Assembly (NCBI GenBank): GCA_905221605.1 | Contig: CAJNDS010002213.1 | Location: 186,001 to 250,000 of the forward strand | DNA: 64,000 nucleotides | Direction: 5' to 3' | From: Symbiodinium natans | Taxonomy: Eukaryota; Sar; Dinophyceae; Suessiales; Symbiodiniaceae | Shown here: positions 55,201 to 64,000 of the stretch, piece after piece | How positions within the stretch are numbered: position 1 is the stretch's first letter | How the letters are laid out: the number at the start of each line of letters is the position of its first letter | Made by a program: the position numbers and the translations under genes | Notes under the pieces: model-generated | What the model was told of the DNA's origin: nothing | Seen by the model: the letters and a program-made list of their open reading frames with translations, nothing else | Database searches by the model: none

Positions 55201-58200
55201 TGCTCCACATGCTTCCACGGGGCACGACGCAGGCACCAAGCTGTGTGGAGAGAATGCCGTCATCCTTCAGGCGGTGCAGGCCTGAGTCTACAGCGGCTTT
55301 GGGAATATCTATTCAACCCAAACCCCTAAACCCCTAAACCCCTAAACCCCTAAACCCCTAAACCCCTAAAACCCTAAACCCCTAAACCCTTGGGGGGCGC
55401 TTCTTGGGGTGCAGGGCTTGGAGCTAACTTTAGAGTGTGCATTTTGGGGATTGCGCGGTTTTTTGGGGGGCATGCGACCCTCTAGGAGTTGGCTGAAGCC
55501 CGCTCCTGGCACAGGCTCTGTGGTGGAGGGCTCTGAAGAGGGAGTTTGCCGGTTTAAGGAGTTTAGGGTTTAGGGTTTAGGGTTTCAGGGTTTAGGGTTC
55601 TGAAGAGGGAGTTTGCCGGCTTAAGGAGTTTAGGGGTTAGGATGTAGGGTTTAGGGCTGCTTTCCTGCAGCCTGTAAGTGGTAACTATTCCTTCTCAAAG
55701 AGCTCCAGAAGTTCGTGATTGATTCTCTACCCAAAAGCCCTAAACTTCAAACCCTCAAGCGCCTAACCCCCCCCCCCCCCCCAAGAGCCGGCAGGTCTCA
55801 AAGCTTGTGGGGCTTTGCGCGGCCAGGAGCCGGACAGCCAGCAAAGAAGCTCTTGCCCCACAGGTGATCACTCCTGCGCAAACGGGGCCGCGGAGGCCTG
55901 GTGAGAGCAGTGGCTTCGCGGGCCCACACCCTCCGAAAACAAAAACAAGGCCGGAAGATTCTGGTCACGGGGATCCCCCCCCCCCCCCCCTAAACCCTCA
56001 ACCCCCGACCTTTCCTCCAAACAAAAAAGAGTTTCGGTTTCGGAGCCTTGGAATATAAACTTCCCTACTTAAGATCCTGTCCTGGCCCTGCGGCATCTGG
56101 ACCTTGAATCCCTCTAAGACCCTAGATAAGGCCCCAAGGTAGAGCCCGCTCCTTCCTCGGGCATTCCCCATGTCCGTGCCATCCACGAGGATGGCATCGA
56201 AGTCGCCCTGATACAGGCTATTTGGGCGAGAGATCAGGACGATCGTTGCTTAAGCTTAAGGCGCTGTCTTGCCCCTAAAGTTTAGTAAGGGTTTAGGGTT
56301 CGTCTCGAAACCCAAAGCCCTATAAACCCGAAACCCTAAATTCTAAATAACAGGGTTTAGGATGACCTCATAAAGATTATATGGGCGAAGGAACACCCCA
56401 GAAGCCGTCTCCAGAGTATACCCTAAACCCTAGACCCTAAACCCCAAACCCAAAACCCTGAAGCCGCTTCTTGGGCACTTCCTGGGCTCATCTTGCGGGG
56501 GGTTGGGCTTCGGGCCTGTCAAAGATGTAGTTTAGGATTTGGGGGTTTAAGGTTTAGGGGTTAGGAGTTTAGGAGTTTAGGAGTTTAGGGGTTTACCGGT
56601 TTAGCCGTTCAGGGGCTTTGGGGTTAGGGGCTATAGAGGCTTTGAGATTGAGGTGGGCAAGGGCTAAGGGCTTAGAGTCTCTTGTCGTGCCCAAAAGCCA
56701 AGAATCCCATGCGCTTAAAGCTCCCATGAGGTTTGCTTCCCGGCTGAGCTGGGATTACACGGACCTTTCTTGGCAAGCAACAAGGCTCAACAAGCAAACG
56801 CTTCCACGGAAATGGGCCCAAATCCCCGACCCCCCGGAACGTTCATGTCGAAAAGCTCCGAAGGCTATATACCCGACAACATTCGACCCCTGAACCCCCT
56901 TAAACCTTGAACCTTGAAATCCTGAAGCCCCATTAACCTATGCGTTTCTCAGTAGGGATTAAGGGGCTTAGGGACCTTTCACCGGCTCTTTTTCCCCCTC
57001 ACTCCCTGCTCAGACCCAGTAAGAATCACCTACTGCAGTGGTATAGGGTTGAGGGTTTAGGGTTTAGGGTTTGGGGTTTGGGGTTCAAGTTCTAACTGCA
57101 GCTTCAGCCAAGCCTGTGGCCAGTTCCGGAATTCGGCCGCATCTGCCTCGGTCCCATATGGGGGGTGTGTACTCTGCCCTATATCAACCCTGAAACCCTG
57201 AAACCCCAAAACCCTAAGACCCTAAGACACTAAACCCTAAACCCTAAACCCTCTATAGCAAGGGCCCGTACTTCGACTCCCAATAAACAAGGGTAAGGGG
57301 CCATACTGAGGGGCCATGGCTCCAACCTATAGAAACCTCGAAGGTGTGCTACTGGGTACCGGTTTCAAGACGCCCAAACTCCACGGCCCTGAAACCCAGC
57401 GTGGGAGTTTAAGGGCTTTAGAAGCGGTTTAGAGTTTTAGGGCCTGGGGTTTCGAGTCAGGTCAAGGATAAGGAAGCTATGCCTTTGCCCCAAACCCCAA
57501 GAGCCCGATCCCCTGAGGCACCCTAAACCCTAAACCCTAAACCCTAAACCCTAAACCCTGAACCCTGAACCCTAAACCCCCTAAACCCGGAAGCAACCTC
57601 ACCGTGGACACTTGCATCCTGAACACTGAGCACCTTGAGTCTGTCCTGAAGTCGGTTGAATGTGCTGCTTCGGGTCCTCTAAGACCACGAAACCGCAAGC
57701 TCTAACCTGCTCTAAACTCACTGCCCAAACCCCCAAACCCTAAACCCTAAACTCCAAACCCTGAACCGTGCTAAACTTTTAAGTCTTGCCCAAGGCGCAG
57801 CAATCTCGGTGACCCTTGCGTCACCCAGAGCCCACCCTTGCGCTGGAAGGAACCTCCAGGAATAGGTTCAACCCTAAACACCATAACTTGGGATGTTCCC
57901 CGTATACTAACAGTCCATACTAGGGATCTACTAGTCCTGTTTCGGACTGTTAATATATATATATATATAAGGGGGAACAGCCCCAGCTATAACTTAAACC
58001 GGAATGTAGGCTCAGAGATTGTGATTCACGGCCAGGTCTTGGCAGCCGGTTTACAGGGCTTTGGTTCCCACATGTGTACATGAAGATCCCAATTTCGGAT
58101 TCGCATTTAAAAAAACACTGTAGCGAGAAGGTGGTTGTTGTGTGACTAAACACATAAGCTGGGATGTTCACCCCTTATACTAATAGCACCACCTACTATG

Positions 58201-58553
58201 ATCCCTACTAGGGACTGTTGGTATCCCTAAACCCTAAACCCTAAACCCTACACGTAAGTGCCACCTGCGGGCAGCTTTCCCGACACCCGGATCGATGTCG
58301 ATGATGTAGACTTCCCCGGCCTCGGGCTTGCGCGCAGCAGCATCAGCATCAGCATCAGCATCAGCATCAGCATCAGCATCAGCATCAGCATCAGCATCAG
58401 CATCAGCATCAGCATCAGCATCAGCATCAGCATCAGCATCAGCATCAGCATCAGCATCAGCATCAGCATCAGCCAGCAGCCAGCAGCCAGCAGCCAGCAG
58501 CAGCCAGCAGCAGCCAGCAGCAGCCAGCAGCAGCCAGCAGCAGCCAGCAGCAG

Positions 58554-58595
<42 letters not shown>

Positions 58596-58780
58596 AGCAG
58601 CAGCCAGCAGCAGCCAGCAGCAGCCAGCAGCAGCCAGCAGCAGCCAGCAGCAGCCAGCAGCAGCCAGCAGCAGCCAGCAGCAGCCAGCAGCAGCCAGCAG
58701 CAGCCAGCAGCAGCCAGCAGCAGCCAGCAGCAGCCAGCAGCAGCCAGCAGCAGCCAGCAGCAGCAGCCAGCCAGCAGCCC

Positions 58781-58816
<36 letters not shown>

Positions 58817-58842
58817 AGCAGCAGCAGCAGCAGCAGCAGCAG

Positions 58843-58878
<36 letters not shown>

Positions 58879-59526
58879 AGCAGCAGCCAGCAGCAGCCAG
58901 CCAGCAGCAGCAGCCAGCAGCAGCAGCCAGCAGCAGCAGCCAGCAGCAGCAGCCAGCAGCAGCAGCCAGCAGCAGCAGCCAGCAGCAGCCAGCAGCAGCA
59001 GCAGCAGCCAGCAGCAGCCAGCAGCAGCCAGCAGCAGCCAGCAGCAGCCAGCAGCAGCCAGCAGCAGCCAGCAGCAGCCAGCAGCAGCCAGCAGCAGCCA
59101 GCAGCAGCCAGCAGCAGCCAGCAGCAGCCAGCAGCAGCCAGCAGCAGCCAGCAGCAGCCAGCAGCAGCAGCAGCCAGCAGCCAGCAGCCAGCAGCAGCAG
59201 CCAGCAGCCAGCAGCCAGCAGCCAGCAGCCAGCAGCCAGCAGCCAGCAGCCAGCAGCCAGCCAGCAGCCAGCAGCCAGCCAGCAGGCAGCAGCCAGCACA
59301 GGCAGCAGCCAGCAGCAGCCAGCAGCCAGCAGCAGCCAGCAGCCAGCAGCAGCCAGCAGCCAGCAGCAGCCAGCAGCAGCCAGCAGCCAGCAGCCAGCAG
59401 CCAGCAGCCAGCAGCCAGCAGCCAGCAGCCAGCAGCCAGCAGCCAGCAGCCAGCAGCCAGCAGCCAGCAGCCAGCAGCCAGCAGCCAGCAGCCAGCAGCC
59501 AGCAGCCAGCAGCCAGCAGCCAGCAG

Positions 59527-59550
<24 letters not shown>
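50636..59550. repeat. large duplicated block, copy 2
   Basis: It starts at the first base after the N gap and mirrors 38,009-46,800. The only differences noticed before the CAG array are homopolymer lengths and one T inside a poly-G. That is the pattern of two assemblies or haplotypes of one locus, although a very young tandem duplication would look the same. To the right it passes through the CAG array into non-shared DNA and the retroelement. Confidence 0.95.

Positions 59551-59559
<9 letters not shown>
58474..59559. repeat. CAG-rich array, copy 2
   Basis: Counterpart of 45,843-46,850 with additional pure CAG runs. It ends in CAG repeats and AAAACAACAAGAGTACTG instead of passing into AAGTAGT. 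Confidence 0.97.
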
Positions 59560-59560
<1 letters not shown>

Positions 59561-60060
59561 AACAACAAGAGTACTGTTTCCTTTATTCTTTGGGTTGAGT
59601 TTAGGGTTAGGGTTAGGGTTTAGGGGGTTTAGGGTTGCTCTTGCTGCTACTGCTACTGCTACTGCTCATGCTTCTGCTACTGCTTCTGCTACAGTCATGA
59701 CCTGCGGCACAATCTTTCTCATCAGCACCACCACAACAACAAGGAGGAGCGTGAGAATCAGTCTCGCTAGTCGACAAGTATGACTGTGCAACTTCATTAA
59801 TCATGCCAGACTTGGGAGAAAACGAACATTTGGGCCTTCTTGAACCTAACCCTAGACTACTATTCGTCCTTTTGCCCTAACCACTATGTGCTTTAGGGTT
59901 TAGGGTTTAGAGCCCTAAACCCTCAACCCTAAACCCTAAACCCTGAAACCCCGACACGGGGACCCCGGCGCCATGCCGGATGATCTCGCGCGCAGCCCCG
60001 CCGTTGCCACCGCCGCAGATGGCGACCTCGGTTTAGGGTTTAGGGTTTAGGGCCCCGGCC
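59560..60060. other. junction between CAG array and retroelement
   Basis: TTTAGGG units (59,598-59,635), a CTACTG/CTGCTA imperfect array (59,640-59,695), short open stretches, then opposed telomere-like tracts (59,890-59,950 and 60,030-60,050) that abut the truncated end of the retroelement. Confidence 0.6.
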
Positions 60061-60292
60061 AAGAAAACCCAATTCCACTCAGCGTTACGTGTTGGACCTT
60101 TGAAACCATCCTTTTAGACACTTTGCTTCTCTCAAACCCAACAAGGGAAAATATGAAATATCCCAAGCGCCTACCCGGTAAAAAATTTCGGGAGCCTAGC
60201 ACAAGAAAGACCGAACGACCCCAAAGAACCAACCGGGGCCTTTTCCATCACACCCAGCTGCCAGCCGACATCCTTCGAGAGTCGCGCAGAAT

Positions 60293-60407
60293 TCACCTGG
60301 CACACGCTGGGGAAAACATGTGGATTTCCATGACGGGGCTAGCGTCCACTTTCATGTTAGTAGAGGCTCGTCTCACTTCGTCCTGCAGCTCCTCCGTGAT
60401 GGGACCA
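60293..60407 (-). pseudogene. out-of-frame tail of the retroelement polyprotein
   Basis: Beside the stop of the main frame, an adjacent frame reads GPITEELQDEVRRASTNMKV and continues to HMFSPACAR before a TGA at 60293. It looks more protein-like than the main-frame ending VVPSRRSCRTK. This suggests a one-base frameshift around 60,395-60,420. No reverse transcriptase or LTR follows. By 60,055 the sequence has become telomere-like repeats, so the element is truncated about 0.3 kb past its integrase tail. The exact indel position is not determined. Confidence 0.5.
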
Positions 60408-63400
60408 CCTCCAGACCATGGACATCCCACCCTTGTCTTCGGGCTGCGACGATCATCTTTCGTTGGCTCCGGGTGGCCTCTTCCAAGTGCCACCTACGAA
60501 CCATGTGGAACACTCCATGTCCGCGATGGCTTGCCTGGGCCGGGGGAGAGGGAGCGGGACCCTGTGCTGAGGAAGATGAGGCCCCTCCCTCCTGGTAGTT
60601 CAGATTCTCCTCCAGTCTCCCACGTGGCTCATACTTCCGGAGGACCGCCTTCATCTTGCTTAAGTGTTCTTCAGTGTTTTTCTTGGCTTCGTCAAAACGC
60701 ACCTTCTTGGGTTGGCGTCCTGCTTCAGGCAGACCGGGATGTTGGCCCCTCGTATCCCGATGGAACTGCATGGGGACATCATCCAAGGCTGAAACTTGAG
60801 GTTGTGGGGGCTCCTCGTCGTCACTGAATTCCATCAGCCGGTCCCGGGGTTCTGCGATCTCCGGCTCCTCCATGTTCTCGATCTCGGGGCGGCCACCCTC
60901 CAGCTCCTTTTCCACCTCCTTCAAGGCCTCTTGGCAGACCTTGGTAGCTTCCACCTCCTCCAGGGCGGCAAGACGCACATACTCCAGCGGTAGTCCCTTC
61001 AGCTTGTTTCGGTATCGCACCCACACCCTCTTGATCGCCCCATCACGACGTTCCAGGGCCGCCACCACTCCGGGCCCCATCCACGACACCTGATCTTGTA
61101 GCCGGCGAGGAAGTCCTTTCCGCGAATTCGGGGGATCATAGAAGTAGATCATGGCTCCCTCAAACAGCATCTCGTGTCTCGGGTGTCGGGTCTTGGCATT
61201 CAGGGCTTTTCTCAAAGTCTCATGGCTGTCCGCCCAGATGAAGGCTTGCTCGGCCGCAAAGCGGATTTGCTCATTCCGATGTCGGGCTTCGTGAAAGGCC
61301 AAATCCTGGTTCAGCACATACTTGAAGTGCCCTCGGCCAATCTGGTCCAGGATGGAGGAAGGGATCGCCAGGTCCTTGCCCAAGACTATCTGCACGGGGC
61401 TGAAACCTCCCACCCGCGTTTGACGGTTGCGAGCGGCCACCGCAGCGATCAGGCACTCTTTGGTTTCATGGTAGCCCTTGGCGGTCGTAGCATGCACCGT
61501 CTTCATCACCAGGAGTTTCAGCACCGCCCCATGTCTTTCTGCCAATCCCATTCTCCACTTCGCCGACGGAGGAACCATCTCATGATGCACATCATATGAT
61601 CTCAGCAACTCCTCCGTTTCCGCCGCATACTCTGTGCCCGCATCGCTCATCAGCACTTCCGGAGGACCAAAAACACCAATCCAACTATTCCGAAGGAAGC
61701 TCGCCACCATCTGAGCTTGTGGTTGTACGAGTAAGGTGGCGACCTGGTACAGCGAGAAGGCATCCACCGCGTGCACCACCGCGAACTTCTCCTTTCTGCT
61801 GTCCCAGACAAAGAAGACGTCCGTGACCACCCTTTCGTTGAATCTTTGGGGCCTTTCAAAGGCCGCCTTGGGCGCCGGTGTGGGCGCTGTCACGGCTTGG
61901 CAAACCTGGCATCTCATATCACTGACCGCCTTGAGGATGTGGTCCTTGGCCCCATTCAAATGGAGCATGCGCTTCAGCTTCTCGCCTGAGATGTGGCCCA
62001 GCGTGACATGTAGTTTCGCCAAGGTGCTCCGCAGCTGTCTTGGCAACGCCCCACTGCCTCCTTCGAAGTAGATGTAGTCGAACTGCTGACCGGAAACCTC
62101 ACCCAAGCGTTGTCTCAACTGAGCCTCAGGGGACATCTCAATCTCCACAGGGACCGCTTCCCATTCGCCTGGCGTCAGACATTCTTGGTGCAGCGTCAAG
62201 TGATGAGAACCTCCTGAACGCGAGTTCAAAGTTTTCTGGGCCGAGGACAGCACCCGAAGCGTCCACTGGCTCGGCCAACGATGCATCTCTGCCACCTGCG
62301 AGTCCTTTTCGCCACCCGCCTCACCTTTCTTGCCTCCGATGGCTACATGCCCTCCGTCTCCATGGGGACATCGGCTTCCACTCTCTAGGGCACCACACCA
62401 AAACGGATCATTCACGGCGTAGCAAAGCCCTCTCTTGCAAGGACGTCCGTCACTGTCACAAAGGCCGAAAGCGCAAAGGTCGACACGGGCTTGATATAGA
62501 GGATCAGGCGATGAATCGTTAACCCATAAAGAGGTCCCCAGGTGCTGATCGTCTTGCCATTCCTCCGGAAGATCTCCAGGGCTATCTATGTTGAACCCTA
62601 TGTCTCTCCCCTCCGATGGTGGTCCTTGGTGCTGATCGTCTCGCCATTCCTTCGGAAGATTTCCAGGGCATAGGCGTCGATATAGTCTTTGCATTTCTCT
62701 CATCTCATCAGGTCCCGGCACCGTTGCTTTTGCTGGGAATTGGATCATGACCAATCTTCGGTGAGCTTGCTGATACTTCCAGACCTCGAAGATCATGTGC
62801 CACATCGGCCAGTAGCAAGCCTTTTGTCTCATCAGATCTTTGCTAGAACCTCGGGGCCAGGACGACCGAGGGCCCACTGGAGGAGCGAGGATCAGCACAT
62901 CGGGCTTGATCTTCACCACCTCCTCGATGATCTTCTGGCTCTCCTTAGGGGACAAGGGCCTTCTTGAAGTACACAAAGGGCCATTGGACACCCGTTGCGC
63001 CGGCGTGTCCTCCCAGGTCCTGCCTGTCGGGAAGATCTCCAGCACATTCCAGCTCATCTGCCAGGATGCCACCATCGTCAGGAGTCCCAAAGTCCGAACT
63101 CCTGTCGCCACGCCCCTCTTCAGCTTCTGAGTCAATCCTCGCGACGGTCGGCCACAGCAGCCCTGGCGCTGCTCGTCTCCAAGGGGTTCCCCTTCATCAG
63201 GCCGGAAAGTCTCGGGTCGTGACACAGCTGACGAGCCGCGCCTATGTGCCCCCATAAGCTCCCCATCTGCTTTCCCAGCAACAGCATCAACCATCTCGGG
63301 TTCCTTTTCCACTGAGCCCGATGTCCCATCTCCGCCCTCACGGCGGCCCGGACTCGAAGCATCCAGACCAGGGTTTTCCATTTGAACGTGAAGAGCTGGG

Positions 63401-64000
63401 ACTGCAAGCTGATCATGATGTTGATCGGGAGGTCGTCGGAAAACTTGCTGGACATTGTGGGGAAGGGAGCGCTGTGGTCCGTCAGAGAATGCTGCTTCTT
63501 GGGTGCTCCTTTGGGCTTCGCTCTCGCTGTGGCTGTAGGCGTCGTAGAACTCGTCGTCGAGCTGGCCCTTCCCCTGGTCCTCGGAAGCGGACTGTCCAGC
63601 GAGGGGACTGAGGCGTCCTCTCCACTCAAACTCGGCTTGGCCAGCTCCACTGCCTCGTCCTCCATGGCCTGTGACCAACTCCTCCTCCAACATCTGGATC
63701 CGGCTCACCCAGTACGCCTTCGTTGCTTTCGAACCTTCTGTCGGCAAACTCGAGGGGTCGAGGTAGTGCAGCAAGATCTCCTCGAGCTCGGCAGCCTGCT
63801 CCTTGAGCGATGCCAAAGTCCGCTTGTCCTTCTCCTTGGGCCCGGCCGCCTGCCCCTTCAGCAATGCCCCAGTCTGCTTGTCCTTCTCCTTGTGATCGGT
63901 CGCCACGCTGTAGGCCTCGGGGGAGCGGTGCCGATGAGCTCGAGGGCTGGGACTCTTCTCGGCTGAGCGCTCTCGAGTCTTGTCTGCGGATTTGGAGCGA
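60373..64000 (-). CDS. Ty1/copia-type retrotransposon polyprotein, partial (Gag-like, methylase-like, integrase)
   Basis: The reading frame is open from the right window edge to a TGA at 60373-60375, so the true start lies outside the window; the first GTG (63906) is only a convenient numbering origin (1,177 residues from there). Residues 1-250 are charged, low-complexity and Gag-like. Residues 285-525 resemble a degraded cytosine-methyltransferase fold (LEIFPTG, then DVLILAPPVG, then MIQFPA, ARVDLCAFGL, CPHGDGGH). Residues 633-669 form the integrase zinc-binding HHCC (H633, H638, C666, C669). The catalytic core shows D696 (VVTDVFF), D755 (MSDAGTEY) and E790 (GLAERHG), 34 residues between the last two. 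An SH3-like C-terminal domain follows (about 912-980), then an acidic tail. No reverse transcriptase precedes integrase, which fits the copia order (integrase before RT). No DTG/DSG-type protease motif was seen. It would insert element cDNA into the nuclear genome. RT and RNase H are missing, so this copy is not autonomous. Integrase identity is firm; the methylase-like part is a motif-level inference. Confidence 0.88.
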   Translation of the reverse strand, partial: RSKSADKTRERSAEKSPSPRAHRHRSPEAYSVATDHKEKDKQTGALLKGQAAGPKEKDKRTLASLKEQAAELEEILLHYLDPSSLPTEGSKATKAYWVSRIQMLEEELVTGHGGRGSGAGQAEFEWRGRLSPLAGQSASEDQGKGQLDDEFYDAYSHSESEAQRSTQEAAFSDGPQRSLPHNVQQVFRRPPDQHHDQLAVPALHVQMENPGLDASSPGRREGGDGTSGSVEKEPEMVDAVAGKADGELMGAHRRGSSAVSRPETFRPDEGEPLGDEQRQGCCGRPSRGLTQKLKRGVATGVRTLGLLTMVASWQMSWNVLEIFPTGRTWEDTPAQRVSNGPLCTSRRPLSPKESQKIIEEVVKIKPDVLILAPPVGPRSSWPRGSSKDLMRQKACYWPMWHMIFEVWKYQQAHRRLVMIQFPAKATVPGPDEMREMQRLYRRLCPGNLPKEWRDDQHQGPPSEGRDIGFNIDSPGDLPEEWQDDQHLGTSLWVNDSSPDPLYQARVDLCAFGLCDSDGRPCKRGLCYAVNDPFWCGALESGSRCPHGDGGHVAIGGKKGEAGGEKDSQVAEMHRWPSQWTLRVLSSAQKTLNSRSGGSHHLTLHQECLTPGEWEAVPVEIEMSPEAQLRQRLGEVSGQQFDYIYFEGGSGALPRQLRSTLAKLHVTLGHISGEKLKRMLHLNGAKDHILKAVSDMRCQVCQAVTAPTPAPKAAFERPQRFNERVVTDVFFVWDSRKEKFAVVHAVDAFSLYQVATLLVQPQAQMVASFLRNSWIGVFGPPEVLMSDAGTEYAAETEELLRSYDVHHEMVPPSAKWRMGLAERHGAVLKLLVMKTVHATTAKGYHETKECLIAAVAARNRQTRVGGFSPVQIVLGKDLAIPSSILDQIGRGHFKYVLNQDLAFHEARHRNEQIRFAAEQAFIWADSHETLRKALNAKTRHPRHEMLFEGAMIYFYDPPNSRKGLPRRLQDQVSWMGPGVVAALERRDGAIKRVWVRYRNKLKGLPLEYVRLAALEEVEATKVCQEALKEVEKELEGGRPEIENMEEPEIAEPRDRLMEFSDDEEPPQPQVSALDDVPMQFHRDTRGQHPGLPEAGRQPKKVRFDEAKKNTEEHLSKMKAVLRKYEPRGRLEENLNYQEGGASSSSAQGPAPSPPAQASHRGHGVFHMVRRWHLEEATRSQRKMIVAARRQGWDVHGLEVVPSRRSCRTK
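62533..62675 (-). repeat. 87-bp direct duplication inside the retroelement ORF
   Basis: Residues 415-428 and 444-457 are near-copies (GNLPKEWRDDQHQG and GDLPEEWQDDQHLG), 29 residues apart. The DNA shows the same duplicated block around GCTGATCGTCT(T/C)GCCATTCC. The frame is preserved, so the duplication added residues without breaking the ORF. It lies in the linker between the methylase-like and integrase regions. Confidence 0.7.
63790..63891 (-). repeat. 54-bp direct duplication in the Gag-like start
   Basis: Residues 6-21 (KEKDKQTGALLKGQAA) and 24-39 (KEKDKRTLASLKEQAA) are diverged tandem copies with an 18-residue period. The segment is Lys/Glu/Ala-rich and probably helical or coiled coil, as expected in a Gag multimerisation region. 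Confidence 0.6.

Noticed and set aside
58234..59623. ORFs of 363-446 codons in the second CAG array
   Set aside because: Same repeat artefact as in copy 1.
60123..60827. 234-codon + ORF and other + ORFs overlapping the retroelement
   Set aside because: They are shadows of the minus-strand polyprotein, which carries the integrase motifs.
60373..63906. A gypsy-type element or a retrovirus-like polyprotein
   Set aside because: No reverse transcriptase upstream of integrase, no envelope-like segment; domain order fits copia.

Overview
The window looks like dinoflagellate nuclear DNA. The evidence is plant/dinoflagellate-type telomeric heptamers (TTTAGGG/CCCTAAA) on nearly every kilobase, GC-rich gene fragments, expanded microsatellites, and one large copia-type retrotransposon ORF whose layout resembles elements of Symbiodiniaceae-like genomes. 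No rRNA or tRNA gene, and no bacterial operon, was recognised. No species can be named from sequence alone.

Bases 1-48,000 are a mosaic. Telomere-like tracts of both orientations alternate with short unique islands. Islands with a CCCTAAA tract on the left and a TTTAGGG tract on the right are typically 30-120 bp, GC-rich and open in at least one frame. They often begin after a pyrimidine-rich AG and end exactly where GTTTAGGG (or a variant such as GTTTGGGG, GTCTAGGG or GCTTAGGG) begins. Islands with the opposite flanks (TTTAGGG left, CCCTAAA right) hold AT-richer sequence and small inverted-repeat elements. I read this as spliced genes, mostly on the + strand, whose introns are built from telomere-like repeats: 5' splice site in TTTAGGG, 3' splice site after CCCTAAA. 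Three candidate chains are listed: about 8.3-19.7 kb, 28.9-33.5 kb (start codon to stop codon in phase) and 38.5-42.6 kb. This is inference. Most islands are open in more than one frame and often on both strands, so each exon has modest confidence and no product can be named.

The spacers hold at least six families of short inverted-repeat (MITE- or introner-like) elements, a 31-bp minisatellite (12.6-13.1 kb), homogenised variant telomere arrays, and TG/TC, GA, ATT and AT microsatellites.

Bases 38,009 to about 46,800 recur almost unchanged at 50,636 to about 59,550, immediately after a 100-N gap. The differences seen are homopolymer lengths, one T in a poly-G run, and the composition of a CAG-rich array. 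This is either a very recent tandem duplication or redundant (haplotig) assembly. The first copy runs into a 1.25-kb AAGTAGT satellite and then 2.3 kb of less repetitive DNA. The second runs into the retroelement.

Bases 60,373-64,000 (minus strand) are the one confidently identifiable protein. It is a copia-order polyprotein with a low-complexity Gag-like start, a degraded cytosine-methylase-like segment, an HHCC zinc-binding domain and a D,D,E integrase. It runs off the right edge, ends by frameshift near 60.4 kb, and lacks reverse transcriptase, so the copy is probably dead or truncated.
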